A stretch of DNA of 64,000 bases from Cristatella mucedo (taxonomy: Eukaryota > Bryozoa > Phylactolaemata > Cristatellidae), in contig WPIO01000014.1 of NCBI GenBank assembly GCA_009760855.2, positions 5,314,001 to 5,378,000 of the forward strand. The letters are read 5' to 3'. Position 1 is the first letter of the stretch. The number at the start of each line of letters is the position of its first letter. This document shows positions 1 to 21,577 of the stretch, piece after piece. A model generated the notes under the pieces. That model had not been told where the DNA came from, searched no databases, and saw only the letters and a program-made list of their open reading frames with translations. A program made the position numbers and the translations under genes.

Positions 1-475
1 ATGAAGAGACCTAAAAGTGAGCGACAAAACCTTGCAGTCAATCCGTTGCTTGACTTGTAACCAGTGCAGGTCGGCGAGAAGTGGAGTAATGTGGCAACTG
101 CGACGCTCACGACAGACAAGCCTAGCTGCAGAGTTTTGCACCAGCTGCAATCGCCTGATCGCACATGCTGGTAGGCCAGTAAGCAGTGAGTTGCAGAAGT
201 CGAGACGAGATGTCACGAATGCATGGACCAACTTGGACGTGGTATCCTTATCTAAACAAGCCCTAATTTTAGCAATGTTATGAAGCTGAAAATAGGTCGT
301 TGTATACCCGAAGCAATGCTGACTCTGTGGAGTGATTAGCTCTAAAGCCAGACTGGAACTTACTAGCAAGGTGTGAGGTTTCGATATACGAGTATTGGCT
401 GAGATTTAATTTACAAGGCTCGAAGCTGTCAAGGAAGTTGTCTAAAAGTTCCTAGAACCTACCTCAACAAGCTTT
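1..475 (-). mobile_element. LINE-A fragment with internal deletion
   Basis: Antisense copy of the RT 3' part, homologous to 44410-44680 and then directly to 45320-45420. About 640 bp between those segments are missing at about position 295. Includes the antisense of the ...[15 protein letters not shown] and tail regions, with stops. The left edge is cut by the window. Confidence 0.75.
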
Positions 476-758
476 AGGCATGTACATCGATGTGCCAAGC
501 TTCAAAAAAAAGTTAAGGCACAAGTCGTATATGATGAAGAGAAGTGTGTATGTTATTTGTAGATATGAGCCCGATGGCGGTAACCCGGGTTGCAGAATTT
601 CCACGAGTAGAATCACAATTAATTACTAATTTTGCAGATAGCTGCTCTAAAAAATATAGCGTTTCGAAGTCGAAAATGCCGTTGACCTGATTCAGGAGCA
701 GCACCGTCAGAATCATGTCGAATCAATCAAACTTTGTGCACAAGAGCTCAATGAAGGG

Positions 759-1412
759 ATGCACGCTATGGTTGGCTGTAATGGCGATATAAAAGATGTT
801 AGCAATGATGTTCTTAACAATTCAATGGGACTGGTGTGCAAGTTCTTGGAAACATTTCCCTGGAACTTCATAGCCACTCGCTGGTCTGAAAAGATTATGC
901 AGGAGGTCCTGAATTGCAGCGCCAGTGCTCGCCTGGCTGGTATCACTGATAGTGAGGACAAAGACCCTGACAATATTGGTACGCCGTTGGTGGCGACATC
1001 CGATATGGCACAGACTCGCGGCAGAAAAAAGAGCATCTGTGCAGAAGGCTGCTCCGGGCGTGCACATATGCTCTGTGGGGCCCCCGAAGAAGGCACCAGC
1101 GATTGTACCAAATCAGCCGTCAATCTTGAGCTATTTCTCGAAAAAAATAGGCTCAATTTTCGTGATCGAGCCCTGGATCTTTGCCCTGGATCTGGTCAGC
1201 CGCTGCGCATTTGCGCAATAAAATCATCGTTATCGAAATCGCTGTCTTTCTGCGGACAAATAGAACTCAGCAAGCCCGACATTTTTAGCCTATTTGCATA
1301 TAATTTGGACCAATATTCAGGTACTTATTGCAGTCCTCGCGCACCCATTGGACTCATATGTTGTTTCCGGTTTACTTCCATCTTGGATATGGTTTGCATA
1401 ATCATTTTTTAA
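759..1412 (+). CDS. Orphan open frame of unknown origin
   Basis: A 217-codon open frame; it stays open about 100 nt further upstream of the ATG. The product starts MHAMVGCNGDIKDVSND and contains FLETFPWNFIATRWSEKIMQ, mixed in composition with several Cys. I recognise no domain. An acceptor-like sequence with a TACTAAT branch point ends at about 636 but is out of frame. It may be a decayed transposon ORF or a gene fragment. A 147-codon frame on the opposite strand overlaps it. Confidence 0.25.
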   Translation: MHAMVGCNGDIKDVSNDVLNNSMGLVCKFLETFPWNFIATRWSEKIMQEVLNCSASARLAGITDSEDKDPDNIGTPLVATSDMAQTRGRKKSICAEGCSGRAHMLCGAPEEGTSDCTKSAVNLELFLEKNRLNFRDRALDLCPGSGQPLRICAIKSSLSKSLSFCGQIELSKPDIFSLFAYNLDQYSGTYCSPRAPIGLICCFRFTSILDMVCIIIF

Positions 1413-1764
1413 TGCTTTCCTCCTAAGTGCAAATCATCAAAACTTCGGAGTAAATTTCTAGCTTGTTTATCTTTTGAAAGGCAATCTAAACGGAAAGTTG
1501 ATTTTTTCGAAACATCTTTCTCTGTATTCACTCCTAGGAACATTTTCAGCCGCTTGTTTCTCATGCGCTTCCCATAGCATACAATCTCCCCTTCCTGCCC
1601 CTCGTCTCCCCGAACGCCGTCGAATGTGCAGCGCTGCATTAGAGGAGGATGGCCGTTAGTAGCTGTCGCATTCCAGCGCCAGTGCAGGCTGCAATGAGGC
1701 TCGTGACGGGTGTGGCTGCAGCTGCAGATTGTGGCAACGGCAACGATTCTTTTCGCTCGTTCAG

Positions 1765-2059
1765 GTGAGATCCTCATGGACGTAAAGCCGGCAGAGAGCA
1801 GCCTCTTTGGCTTCGACAGCCTGCGCATAGCGCGTCTGAGCCTGCCCTGGGCCTCCTCCTTGGCCCCGGGCGCAACCGGATTGAGGCCTCCACCGCCACA
1901 TGACTCCGTGCCGGCAGGCGAGGCAGCAGCCGGCGTCCTGCGACAGTGTCGCGATCAGCGTGTCAGTCCGCGGGATGTGGCTAAGCCTGCCCCCAATGTG
2001 CCACTCGAGCGACCTGCCACCGGAGCGGCTGCCGAGGCGTCGCCGGCGCTGGGCGGCAG
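1765..2059 (+). CDS. Candidate upstream exon, possibly of the SGSM gene
   Basis: A GC-rich open block of 295 nt sits between a good pyrimidine-rich acceptor (ending tcgttcag) and a consensus donor (CAG|GTAGGC). The open frame begins EILMDVKPAESSLFGFDS and is Pro/Ala-rich later. Its 3' phase (2) fits the 5' phase of the candidate exon at 5732. I cannot match it to a known SGSM block, so assignment to that gene rests on strand, composition and phase only. It could equally belong to another gene or be chance. Confidence 0.35.
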
Positions 2060-2404
2060 GTAGGCTTATCGGCACTGTGTCGGAAGTGCAGCGCTTGCCA
2101 GCTGGCTGGGCGGGCGCGATCGCCGAGGCGTGCACGTGCCCATGCTTGTTCGTGCGCCACCGCCGGCCGCGCATATTGATCGACTCGCTTTTCAGCCTGC
2201 TCCGCCCTGCTACCCCCCTCCCCCGGCGGCCTAGTTGGTAGTGCTGTAATGAATTTGCACTACCGATTGGTTAGCAATCTCCTGTCTGGCGATCGGTTAT
2301 GGATAGAGTCGAGTAAGCATTGACAAACACCTGGCGTTATCGTTCTCCAAGCAGTCTGTTAACTTGACTAAAGCGAGTCGTTAGATGTGATACGATCTAT
2401 CTGT

Positions 2405-2705
2405 TCCCGGAGCCTTCGATCCACTTCAACCCCAGAGGTGGTCGATGGGGTTCCGGTCCGCAGATTCACTGGGTCACTCCGTTAGCATAATGGGCCCGAA
2501 ACCAAACTCGGCGGTGTTTGTGGGGGGGGGGGGAGTTATTGAACATGCTTTGCTTAGCCGTGTGCTTAGGGTCGTTGTCCTGTTGGAAAATAAAATTATC
2601 TCTAAGAAGCCTTGTTGCATCGGCTACTGCACCATTGTGGAGTGCTTCTAGATGAACGTCTTGCAGCAGAATGCCAAGTATCTGATGGAAGGATGCCCGG
2701 CCCAT
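2405..2705 (-). pseudogene. Tc1/mariner transposase fragment
   Basis: Minus-strand reading gives ALHNGAVADATRL and NFIFQQDNDPKHTAKQ, the second catalytic Asp region of Tc1/mariner DDE transposases, and further on NPIDHLWG, which corresponds to the third catalytic site (usually NPIEHLWG; here Asp for Glu). Frames are broken between the blocks and the copy is interrupted by a G run at 2521-2533. No inverted repeats found. Confidence 0.8.
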
Positions 2706-2709
2706 TGCT

Positions 2710-3655
2710 ACAGAAGCATCATCTCTTTACAGTCAAATTTTACAGTTCAGTTTTACATTTTGCAGTCTACTGAACGAAACTATCATTGGAATATCTATTG
2801 GAGTGAAAATATGCAAATTCTGTGCGTTTGTACTTACAAAAAAGGGTGAAATAAGTACCGTCATAGCTCGATACCGCTCGGTCTTCGTAGGTCCAGCATG
2901 CTCTTGCCCTAGCCTACTGCAAGCGAGCCAATTTGGGCTTGACGACAGGAGTGGTTTCTTGTTTGCAACACGAGCAAACATTAAAACTTTATTCATCTGG
3001 CAGTCGCCTAATCGTATCCTTGTTGTCAGGTTTGTACATTGCATGAGCTGCCACCCATGCCAGAAGACAGCATGGCTGTTTATTAAAAATCGGGAAACCA
3101 CTGGGAGCTAGTGAGACCGTGCCGACCGATCCTGGTCCCTGAGAATATAAACGACATTAAGTAAGTCTGCTGCTCTGCGGCAGAAGTCTCCGACGAAAGA
3201 GGCTGGTGTCTTAGTGTGTCTAAAGTACCGAGCACCTACCAATTGCTTCCTAGTAGCAGCCTGCAGGCTTTGAGCACGAACTCGCAAAGGATGGAAACGA
3301 TGCCCCAGTGTTTTGCTCTTTACCAGTCGGTCCACGATGGGTGGAGTGACTCGTGGGCAGCAGGGTCTGGGGAGGGGGGTATCCATTGTACCTACCGTTG
3401 ATAGTTCAGAATGCCAGAAAATGCATAAATTAGTGTTGTAAATTAATTTAAATAGTAGAAGGCACGTTATTTTTTGTCACACTGATTTAAAAAAAAGAGA
3501 AAGAGGGTACTTTCATTCGATGCTCTTGATGACTTGCTGCATCAGCCAGATTGTGACCGCTTGCTGAGGTATTATTCGCCATTCCTGGAATATAATGACT
3601 CGAGGCTGTTTATGCGGTGTCTACGGGCAGCATAAAAGCCAAAGTCGTGTAATAA
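2710..3655. other. Gap: no supported feature
   Basis: Short open frames on both strands, none with recognisable domains or splice-supported structure. If the exon at 1765 belongs to SGSM this is intronic. Confidence 0.4.
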
Positions 3656-3659
3656 TAAA

Positions 3660-4130
3660 TAATCAAAAATGTAATGTAGCTCAGGCTGTAGCTCCACAAA
3701 ACTACAGGGACGAAGTGGGTCTTTCCCGGTCTAAGCAGCTTTCGGTGCACATACTGTAATGTAGCCAACAGACTTCATCTTAAGCAATAAAGAGTAATTA
3801 GGTAGCGTTGCTGAGTCAGGAGAGCAGTTGAGGGGGTGAGTAGCTTGGAAGTAGCAGCTCTGGGACGGCTGGAAAAGATGTGCCACAGTCGGCAGCAGGA
3901 GAGTAGTTGTCGGTGCTTGGGAATTGTGGAAGCGACTTACACCGTCTAGGAAAGTCTGCAGAATGAAAGCTTCTGTCGCCAACGGTCTTTATGCATAGGA
4001 ATAGAACAGCAGCTAATTGATTGTCCGTAGAGGACCTGATGGCAGGATAAGGCTGAAACTTGTGCAGCAGTTCAGCTAGGTATGAAGTAGCCAGGCAATG
4101 GCCGGCCTTGTGGGTTGTTAGTAATAGTGA
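3660..4130 (-). mobile_element. LINE-B 3' fragment
   Basis: Similar in order and sequence to 19060-19660, 32520-33010 and 50590-51020 (reverse). The minus-strand product of the best copy reads LAELLHQFQPVRTLRSCVDN, the C-terminal tail typical of non-LTR retrotransposon ORF2. The 3' end carries TACATTACATT-like repeats. Confidence 0.65.
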
Positions 4131-4299
4131 GTTGCGACCGAGGCTTTGGCGCTGGTCGGCAGTTCAGTGGCTCGAGCTTTGGGAGCCGTAGCAGAAGTAC
4201 GCTACATGCTGTACTCTACGGCTGGTGCTAGACACCTGTGACCCTCCGTGGCTGTCGAATAGACGGTTTTACGCGGTGTATGTGGACTTGTCATAATAA

Positions 4300-4872
4300 G
4301 TTACAGGTTGCTGCCTCGTTTTGCGTTACCTGTACTGTCGTCACGTGGGCATGTTTTGTTGCTCACTTTTAGGTTACTTCATTCTTTGGCTCCAGCCTAT
4401 CTCTCAGATATACTCCCCCATCAGGCCAAGCATCGTATCACCCACTTTTCGGAATACAACAGTCTACCAATACCTCGTACAAACCTCAAATCCTTTGGAG
4501 ACCGTGCATTTAGTTCGTATGCTCCCAAAGCCTGGAACTCCCTCCCGACCTGCGTCAGAACATCCCCTGACCTGACCACATTTAAAAAGAACCTAAAAAC
4601 ACCTATTTAGGACAGCATTTAGTGGGTCCCTGTGATTCGTCCTTCATGTGCTTAAACGTGCTGACACTGTGCATGCTGCCACTAACCACATTTGCATGCT
4701 GACACTGTGCGTGTCACCCCTAACCATGTTATTCATTTTGTTTGTTTATGAAGCATGATATTACTCACCATTCAATTGCATTTCCCTTTGCAGCAAATGT
4801 AAAGCGCCTAGAGAGATTGAGTTCTCTGAGGGCGCTTTATGAAGTGCACAATAATAATAATAATGATAATTA
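4300..4872 (+). mobile_element. LINE-A C-terminal and 3' UTR fragment
   Basis: Encodes [20 protein letters not shown] and KAWNSLPTCVR, the ORF2 C-terminal tail, then the family 3' UTR. It ends with the tail hairpin (AAAGCGCCT...AGGGCGCTTT) and an AATAAT microsatellite. Confidence 0.85.
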
Positions 4873-5434
4873 GTATTAATACAATTTATTATAATAACAA
4901 TCATTATAATTAGTATTAATAAAATTAATAATACTAATAATAATAATAATTAATTATTATTAATCATACTTATTATTATTATATATTGGTGCTGCACCTC
5001 CAAGTCAGTAGTCGCAATTCAAGGCTTAGGGCTTCACTCTTATTTGTCATCGTGTGTCGGCAAGGGCTGTTACGGTTACGGGCTCTGTGCTTACTGACAA
5101 GGACGTTAGTGCAGAAGCTGGTGCTGCACCTTTGTTTAACATATTCAACCTTTGTGCTTTGGTTTGATGGCTCACTGTCGAGTTTTGGATAGCTAATACG
5201 GCGTCGTTTATTCATACAGCCATGTAAGTCTGCTATGCGTGGGCACACTGCTCATAGCAGGCGGTTCATGGTCGCCATCATATGTTTATATTTACGTTAA
5301 ATGAACACGTTTTTAGTTATCTTTTCCATTTAGAGTTTCTTTCTAATACCTAAATAGTGAACCCTCAGAGCTAAATTAAAAAACCCTAAAACCCGACTGA
5401 TTAGCTGAGCTAATACGGTGTCGTTAGTTCATAC

Positions 5435-5581
5435 TGCCGAGCTGGTTTGGTCCAGCTGTTAAGGTGCTCGCCCCGACCAAGGTCTGGCTGAGGTCGTGGG
5501 CTCGAGCCCCGAGGCATATGTGAAGCGCCTGAATAGAGATTAAGTTCTCTTGGGGCGCTGTACAAATGAATTATAAAAAAA
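5435..5581 (+). mobile_element. SINE-A copy with target-site duplication
   Basis: tRNA-like head (GCCGAGCTGGTTTGGTCCAG with box B-like GGGCTCGAGCCCC) joined to the LINE-A tail (AAGCGCCTGAATAGAGATTA..., GGGGCGCTGTAC) and an A-rich end. ATAC at 5431-5434 and 5582-5585 flanks it. A paralogous segment at 5188-5273 shows the same flanks without the insertion. Confidence 0.85.
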
Positions 5582-5731
5582 ATACAGCCGTGTCAGTCTG
5601 CTATGGGTACAGTGCTCATAGCAGGCTGTTCAACGTGGTCGTTGGCGACAGTGGTTGAATCCAAGGCACGTTAGGGCTGCCTGTAGGGTAGTTGGCACAG
5701 TGGGCAAGAGCTTCGACTTAGGCAAGCAATT

Positions 5732-5831
5732 GAGCTGCTCGACACTGCCGATGCTGAGCTGCTCGAGGCCGACAGCGGCCCAGACTCTCCGATAGACTCT
5801 CCGCTGGACTCCTGCGCCGCCGAAGCACCGG
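5732..5831 (+). CDS. Candidate acidic exon, possibly of the SGSM gene
   Basis: After an acceptor (gacttag) an open frame reads RQAIELLDTADAELLEADSG and continues as an acidic Ser/Pro-rich stretch until a stop codon at about 5866. Its 5' phase fits the donor at 2059, but I found no donor in the phase required by the next secure exon (6512). Either another exon intervenes or this is a chance open frame; the listed 3' end is arbitrary. Acidic Ser/Pro-rich linkers between the PH-like and TBC parts are usual in the SGSM family. Confidence 0.25.
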
Positions 5832-6394
5832 CGGCCCAGCCAGTATTGCCCCTCGCCTGGATGTAATGGCTGTTGGTCTTCCAGAACCACATGTTTATGC
5901 CCTGCAGATGTCGCTTCTAACACGAACTGCTTTCCCTAACGACTCTTCTTTTACTAAAATGTGATTGCTGCAAGGGCTAAATCGTTGCTGAAATGCAGAT
6001 TTTCCTCACCGTCTATGGTATGACAGGCTGCCCCTAGAAGCCCATTTTAGGTCACATCACGTGGTGTTCGCGAATGCGACCGGTTTCGGTGGTGCACAGT
6101 CACACGGTCGCCGGTGAATAAGGGAGGAGTGCACTATTGGGCATACGTTGGCAAACGTGACCCACAGCTAGCCACCACTGAACTTCCACCAACTTTTCAC
6201 TTATCCAACTTACTTTCGCGACCGTTAGAGCTCACGGCTGCCCTGCATGCATTTGCATCGTCCGAGATTGGTGTGCACTGCATTCAAACCGTGTGTCTCG
6301 TCCGCAGCCACACCATTAAGCTCATGTGCATTAAACTTATGGGCAAGTTTATGGGCAGTTGCATATGCGTGCCCGCTTGCTCTCGTGTGCTCGC

Positions 6395-6442
6395 GCGCAC
6401 ACGCATGCACGCACACACACACATGCACACACACATGCGCAC
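6395..6442. repeat. Imperfect (CA)n with ATGCAC interruptions
   Basis: CACACGCATGCACGCACACA-type repeat just 5' of the first secure SGSM exon, within an intron. Confidence 0.8.
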
Positions 6443-6511
6443 CTGCATGACCTTTGACATTGCTGGCTGGGAGCTTCGTGGAAAGCCGTACAGCTGATGT
6501 ACATTTTTTAG

Positions 6512-16496
<9,985 letters not shown>

Positions 16497-17054
16497 CCTG
16501 CGACACGTACCAGCCAGCAGCGATGGCGGCCGAAAGCGTGCCACTCTGGCTGGCGCCTTGCCTGCCGGTGCCTCCTCTTCCACGGACTGCTGCTACTGCC
16601 TAGTCGTTTCGCCACTCTCGGCCGTCCAACCGCGCGGCATGGGAATGCAGACGCCCATTTATCTCGGTCTAGCACTATATAGTTGTATAGTCCAGACGTA
16701 GTCTGCTGTGTGGAGCTCTGCGACAGCTTGCCTCCACCCCCGAGCGCCATGTATTCCACAGAGAGGTCAAGGGGCGCCTCCGCCGACCTCGCCGGCCGTC
16801 GTAGCCAGAGCTCTTGTGCTCAGCGGTCTTTCCGGCACCGTTTAGAATATCTCGTTTCCGTTCGCTCCGCACGACCCAGTGGTATTATGTGTCCGTGTGC
16901 CGTTCTTCGTGCCTTGGTGTACTCGTTGGACGGGCATTGGCTTTTTTTGGTGCTTGTACACTTCCTTCGCAGACTTTACATTGTGTTGTTGAGATTATTG
17001 TTGTTTACGATTGGTAGAACATTAATTTTTTTGCATCTGGGTCCAAAGAAAAAG

Positions 17055-17060
17055 AATAAA
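17055..17060 (+). other. Poly(A) signal of the SGSM transcript
   Basis: AATAAA about 560 nt after the SGSM stop codon, followed by T-rich then GT-rich sequence. It implies a 3' UTR of roughly 16497-17080. Confidence 0.5.
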
Positions 17061-17215
17061 TTATCTAGTCGTCTCAGTTTGTCTGCGTATTGGCCTGCCG
17101 CCAGCTAACGCCTTAGACTAGCAGCGGTGCACCTTGGTTAGTCGTGCCCCAGCTGAGCATGGCGGCAGGCTCACGTGGTTTGCGACCGGCCTTCGGTGCA
17201 CGTAGAGCAGCAGAT

Positions 17216-17216
<1 letters not shown>

Positions 17217-17304
<88 letters not shown>
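17217..17304. repeat. Compound (CA)n(TA)n microsatellite
   Basis: About 36 CA units followed directly by about 8 TA units, just past the SGSM poly(A) signal. CA tracts running into TA tracts are a common decay pattern. Confidence 0.95.
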
Positions 17305-17939
17305 ATGTAGTAAAGTAGTATAATAATAGTAATACAGTCCAAGTCCTCTGACTTACGATGGTACGTCTTACGAAAATTCGGTGATACGAACTCGGTCGCG
17401 GTCATGCAAAGAAAAGAAAACGAAAATCAACATGTATCCAAGGAAACTTTCAAAATCGGCGGTCGATAGATTTTATTTGTTTTAATTTGGTTTTGTTGTG
17501 TTACTGTGTCTTCGGCCGTAGCAGCGCTAGTGGAGTCTCACGGAGACACGAAGACACGAGCGGGCGAACGTGAGCGGTAAACGAGACTCCCTTTATTCCC
17601 TCAACGGGTACATATATATAAGCTAGGGGCTGACTCACCACAGATAAGGGAGTGCATCCGTGGTGAGCCACCATGGTGGCCCACATCAAAGGCCGCACCT
17701 AGCCAACCGCCCAAACACCAGCCCACATCAAAGGCCACGCTGAGCTAACCGACCAACCACCCGGGCACACACCAGTGGCCGAGAAGCAACAGGCACACAC
17801 AACATTTTCCATTCAATTCGTTTACCTCTATATGTCGCCGTCGGGACGTATCGTGCTAGAACGTATCGTATACCATTCTCGACTTATGAAAATTCATTGA
17901 TTACGACAAGTTTTCTGGTCGCTATCTATTGTGTAGGTC

Positions 17940-18470
17940 GGGGTGGCTATAATGATAATAGCAATATAAATAGGTCGTTTGTACGGCACCATGAGAGACC
18001 TAACTCTCTATGAGGGCGCTTTGCAACTGGCTGCTAGAGAAGCAATAACAAAGGGCTAATGACATTTCCGGCATCAATGCTTTGACAAGCCTGCCCGAGC
18101 ACGTCAGCATCACCTGCTTAGACCAGCATGCAAAAGCACTCAAGAAGGCATTCTCGGCCATCGACTAGTAGGACCGCTGGTTAGTAGCATGCACTGAATG
18201 ATGCACATGTATGACGCAAAGCACATGGGAATGTGGAATGAGGTTCACTAGGGCCTACTCGTTGCAAGTGGCAACAGATGCCGGAAGCAAGTGCCAGACT
18301 TTCGGTCCTCATGAACTGAAGGCCCGATCAGCAAGCGATTTCGAGTTAGTACTAGCAATGCAAACGGCGAGACAGCCAGAATGGGAGGTGCGAGAGCTCG
18401 CACTCGAGTAGCAAGGTCAATGACAGATAGACTGGCCGGAATGAGGCAGTCTGTCGGCCAGAGGCCATTC
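17940..18470 (-). mobile_element. Degenerate LINE-A 3' fragment
   Basis: Starts with the reversed tail (TAATGATAATAGC...GGCACCATGAGAGACCTAACTCTCTATGAGGGCGCTTTGCA) and extends into weakly recognisable antisense C-terminal sequence (CAAGTGCCAGACTTTCGGTC). Boundaries approximate. Confidence 0.45.
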
Positions 18471-19059
18471 TGAAATCCATTCGATGCGCGACCATTTAAT
18501 GTGCAGTATGTGACATCGATCAGCCTTCATTAAGGACAATATGGCTTGTTAGCTTTGCCTACGATAAGCCGCAAGTTGCTTACTTAGCGGACACGGACAC
18601 TGATAATAAGTGACTCTGAATGCACGAATACACGGATTGGTGAAGAAGGAGGGAAGCTCGGCCAACAAACAGTTCATGCTAGGCTTCTGCACGTCATGCA
18701 CGCCAACTCCTTCCTTATATTTGGAATTTCCTCGCGAGCTGCTTTTAACTACCGTCTATTTCAAATTCGACTAGCCTCGTGGCAGGCCATGCTCTGTCAG
18801 TCGGTACTCGAAGCTAAATTGCTACGTGCAACGAGCTCTGCTCGTCAGTCGGTACATGCTCTGTATCTGAAGTGCCAGAATTCACGTTGCTCTTACCTAC
18901 ATCCTTTTTTCCATAAAGCCGTGCCACGAGAATATACCGAATGTTCGTTATGGTACCCGTTCACTTTTGGTGCAGTGCATAAGCCAAGCATGTAGACTTC
19001 ATTGTATCGAGAACTCAATCCGTTGTGACTTTCATCGTGTTATACCGGCATCCATCTAA

Positions 19060-19660
19060 TTTTCGGTGAGCTTGTAATGTAGTGTGATTTATCTCCGTCT
19101 GTGACTCCGCAACGACTAGCAATGTGTTATGCAGGCAAGTGTAGAACAGGTCTACATTAGATTATGAGGAATTGCAAGTTGTTTGACCTGAACACGGGCT
19201 CTACATCTTCATCCCTAACCTGCACTCCCTGCAGGGTCCCTGTGCGAAGAGTTCATATGCCTATACCTCAGTCAATACTGTCTTCTCTATCGCACTCAAA
19301 GCTTAAGCGACTTTCTGTACGTATGAGGTAGCCAGAGAAAGTAGCATAGGTGAGTCAGGATGGCAGTCGAAAAGTGGGTAGCTTAGAAATAGCAGCTCAG
19401 GACGGCTGGAAAGGATGTGCCACAGTCGGCAGTAGGAGAATAGATGTCATTGCGTAAGAAGTGAGTTTCTCAGTCTAGGACCTGCAGAGCAAAAGCGTCT
19501 GTCGCCAAACGTCTTTAAGGGTAGGAATGGAACAGCTCATTTATTGTCCACACAGGACCTGGGGGCACGAACAGACTGAAACTGATGCAGTAGTTCAGCT
19601 AGGTATGAAGGAGCCAAGCCAGCCTTCTAGATCAGCGTAAGAACATTACCACTCGGTTCG
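19060..19660 (-). mobile_element. LINE-B 3' fragment
   Basis: Shares TATCTCCGTCTGTGACTCCG with 32537 and GGACGGCTGGAAAGGATGTGCCACAGTCGG-like sequence with the copies at 3870 and 32745. All frames are broken. Confidence 0.6.
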
Positions 19661-19949
19661 TTGATCAACCGGAAGCCACCGGAGCTCCTTCAGCAAAGGA
19701 GACGCATGGTAGAACCTCTCGAATTTATTGACTAGCCTTGCAGCCATATTTATTACCAGCTGCATGGCATAATGGCTTTTTTGAGAGCCATCCAAAATGG
19801 AATTGCATCAATCTAGCCTAGACAATAGCACGACGCTAGTTGTTTTTTGCAAGGGTGGAGCTGAAACAAGGGAAAATTGGAACAAGAAGATAGTCCCTAA
19901 TCATTGATAGGCATTGGACGTGATGGCTAGCTGCTGAGGCAGTCTTAAT

Positions 19950-20100
19950 ATGATATCAATATAATTCATTTGTATTGCGCCCCAAGAGAAATTAATCTCT
20001 ATTCAGGCGCTTCACATATGCCTCCAGGCTTGAGCCCACGACCTCAGCCAGACCTTGGTCGGGGGGGGGGGGTCGAGCACCTTAACCGCTAGTCGTACTA
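19950..20100 (-). mobile_element. SINE-A copy
   Basis: Reverse complement carries the tRNA-like head and the LINE-A tail (TATTGCGCCCCAAGAGAAAT in + orientation). A G run expands the region between boxes A and B. Confidence 0.8.
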
Positions 20101-20104
20101 ATGC

Positions 20105-21290
20105 AACTCAAAATGTAGGCAGTTGTCACAGACGACGCCTACATTCCGAACACTGGTGAATGTCTCACGGCAGCACTGCCTATTTTAAAAGAGCAGTATC
20201 CTAGTCCAGCTGCTCGCTTGGGATGTCTGCTCTACGAGTAGCCGTTCGGTTTTATCGTCATTTAGTCAAAGGAAACTTTCGCCGGACATCAGGGATCGAA
20301 TGTCTGCAAGGCAAGGCATTCAGTTTATCAGTCGATGCAGTTGATAGTTTAAACGGAAAATACAGCACCGAGTATCGTCGGCATAGAAATGACAGCCGAT
20401 CCTGTGGTGGGTCCGAATCACTTTTCCCCGAGGTTCAGTATTAACAAGAGTAGCAAAGCACCGAGAACGACCGTTGTGAGACTCCACATGTGACTGGTCT
20501 GACGGATGAGACTTGACCACCACACGACACGGATTGAATGCGATCGGACAAGAAGCGATTTGATCCCCACCAGTGCCTCGTCTGCCGGACCGATCGTCGT
20601 TCTCATCGCCCTCGCTTGAGTTCGTGGTTTCGCCACCACTCTAGGATAACCGTAGCCCAACTGCAGCTGCCCAACAAGTGCTCTCTCGTACAATGCAGTT
20701 CGAAAAGGGCTCCTCGGCTGAGAGGTTTTTGGCGAATACGGGTACAGGTGCTCTCAAAGTAGGCACTCCCATTGCCTCAGCTTCACCGGCTTCACTCGCC
20801 CACCTTACGCACGCCTAGCGGCGGCTCCACTTGCTACCTACCACCTGTCAGTGCATACGTTGACAAGAGCACCTGCTGCCACTCTCCCCATTGCCGCACA
20901 CGGCATCGACAGGTGACACTGACATCGACACTGCCTGCCAATGCTGCTCCCCACCCCTGTAGACAACCACCAAAGTGGCGGTCCATTCGGATGTTGCCTC
21001 CTGCTGGGCTTATGAAACAGCATCTTTGCACCTAATCATGGCAGCCGGCCGAGGCTCGAACTCGGCCCGTAAGGAATGAATTTTTCCAGTGCGCGCGTAG
21101 GAGGCAGAGGCAATTGCACAATTCTCGTCCTACAGCACCGACGTTCACCCTAGTGTCTGTCCAACAATTCTGCCCTCACCTCCTCCTGCTACTGTCGCCT
21201 CGACGTGCGCATGCGTCCGCACATAGCGTCTGCCCTGCGTGCGCGTGAGCAGAGCAGCAGCACCGCTAGGATGGTCAATGTCACAAGCTG
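20105..21290. other. Gap: intergenic space between convergent SGSM and NBR1
   Basis: Short frames only. Nothing recognised. The region from 17310 to 21290 as a whole separates the two 3' ends. Confidence 0.5.
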
Positions 21291-21291
21291 A

Positions 21292-21317
21292 TTTATTGTT
21301 CGGCAGCACATTTTATT
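21292..21317 (-). other. Two candidate poly(A) signals of the NBR1 transcript
   Basis: AATAAA on the minus strand at 21317-21312 and 21297-21292, about 260-285 nt after the stop codon. They give a short 3' UTR. Confidence 0.5.
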
Positions 21318-21577
21318 GCTTCAAAAGAGAAAAAAGACAGCGTGACTGCACAAGCGCGACAAGAATATGCCAAGAGGCTTTTCAGGTATCAGAGTAATTT
21401 TTCAGGTAATTCCAAAATTAGTGTGATACATGTATGAAGCAACATCTTTATAAAGCACGTACACGCCAGAGGTGGATGCAGTCGCCACATCTGCCACCAT
21501 CACCACAACTAAACCAGATGAAAGTAATACGACAAACCGCAGGCGCTTTGTTGCACACCCTGCCAAGCACTTGTGTC

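Noticed and set aside
17118-17405. Minus-strand ORF with CVCVCV repeats
   Set aside because: Microsatellite translation artefact.
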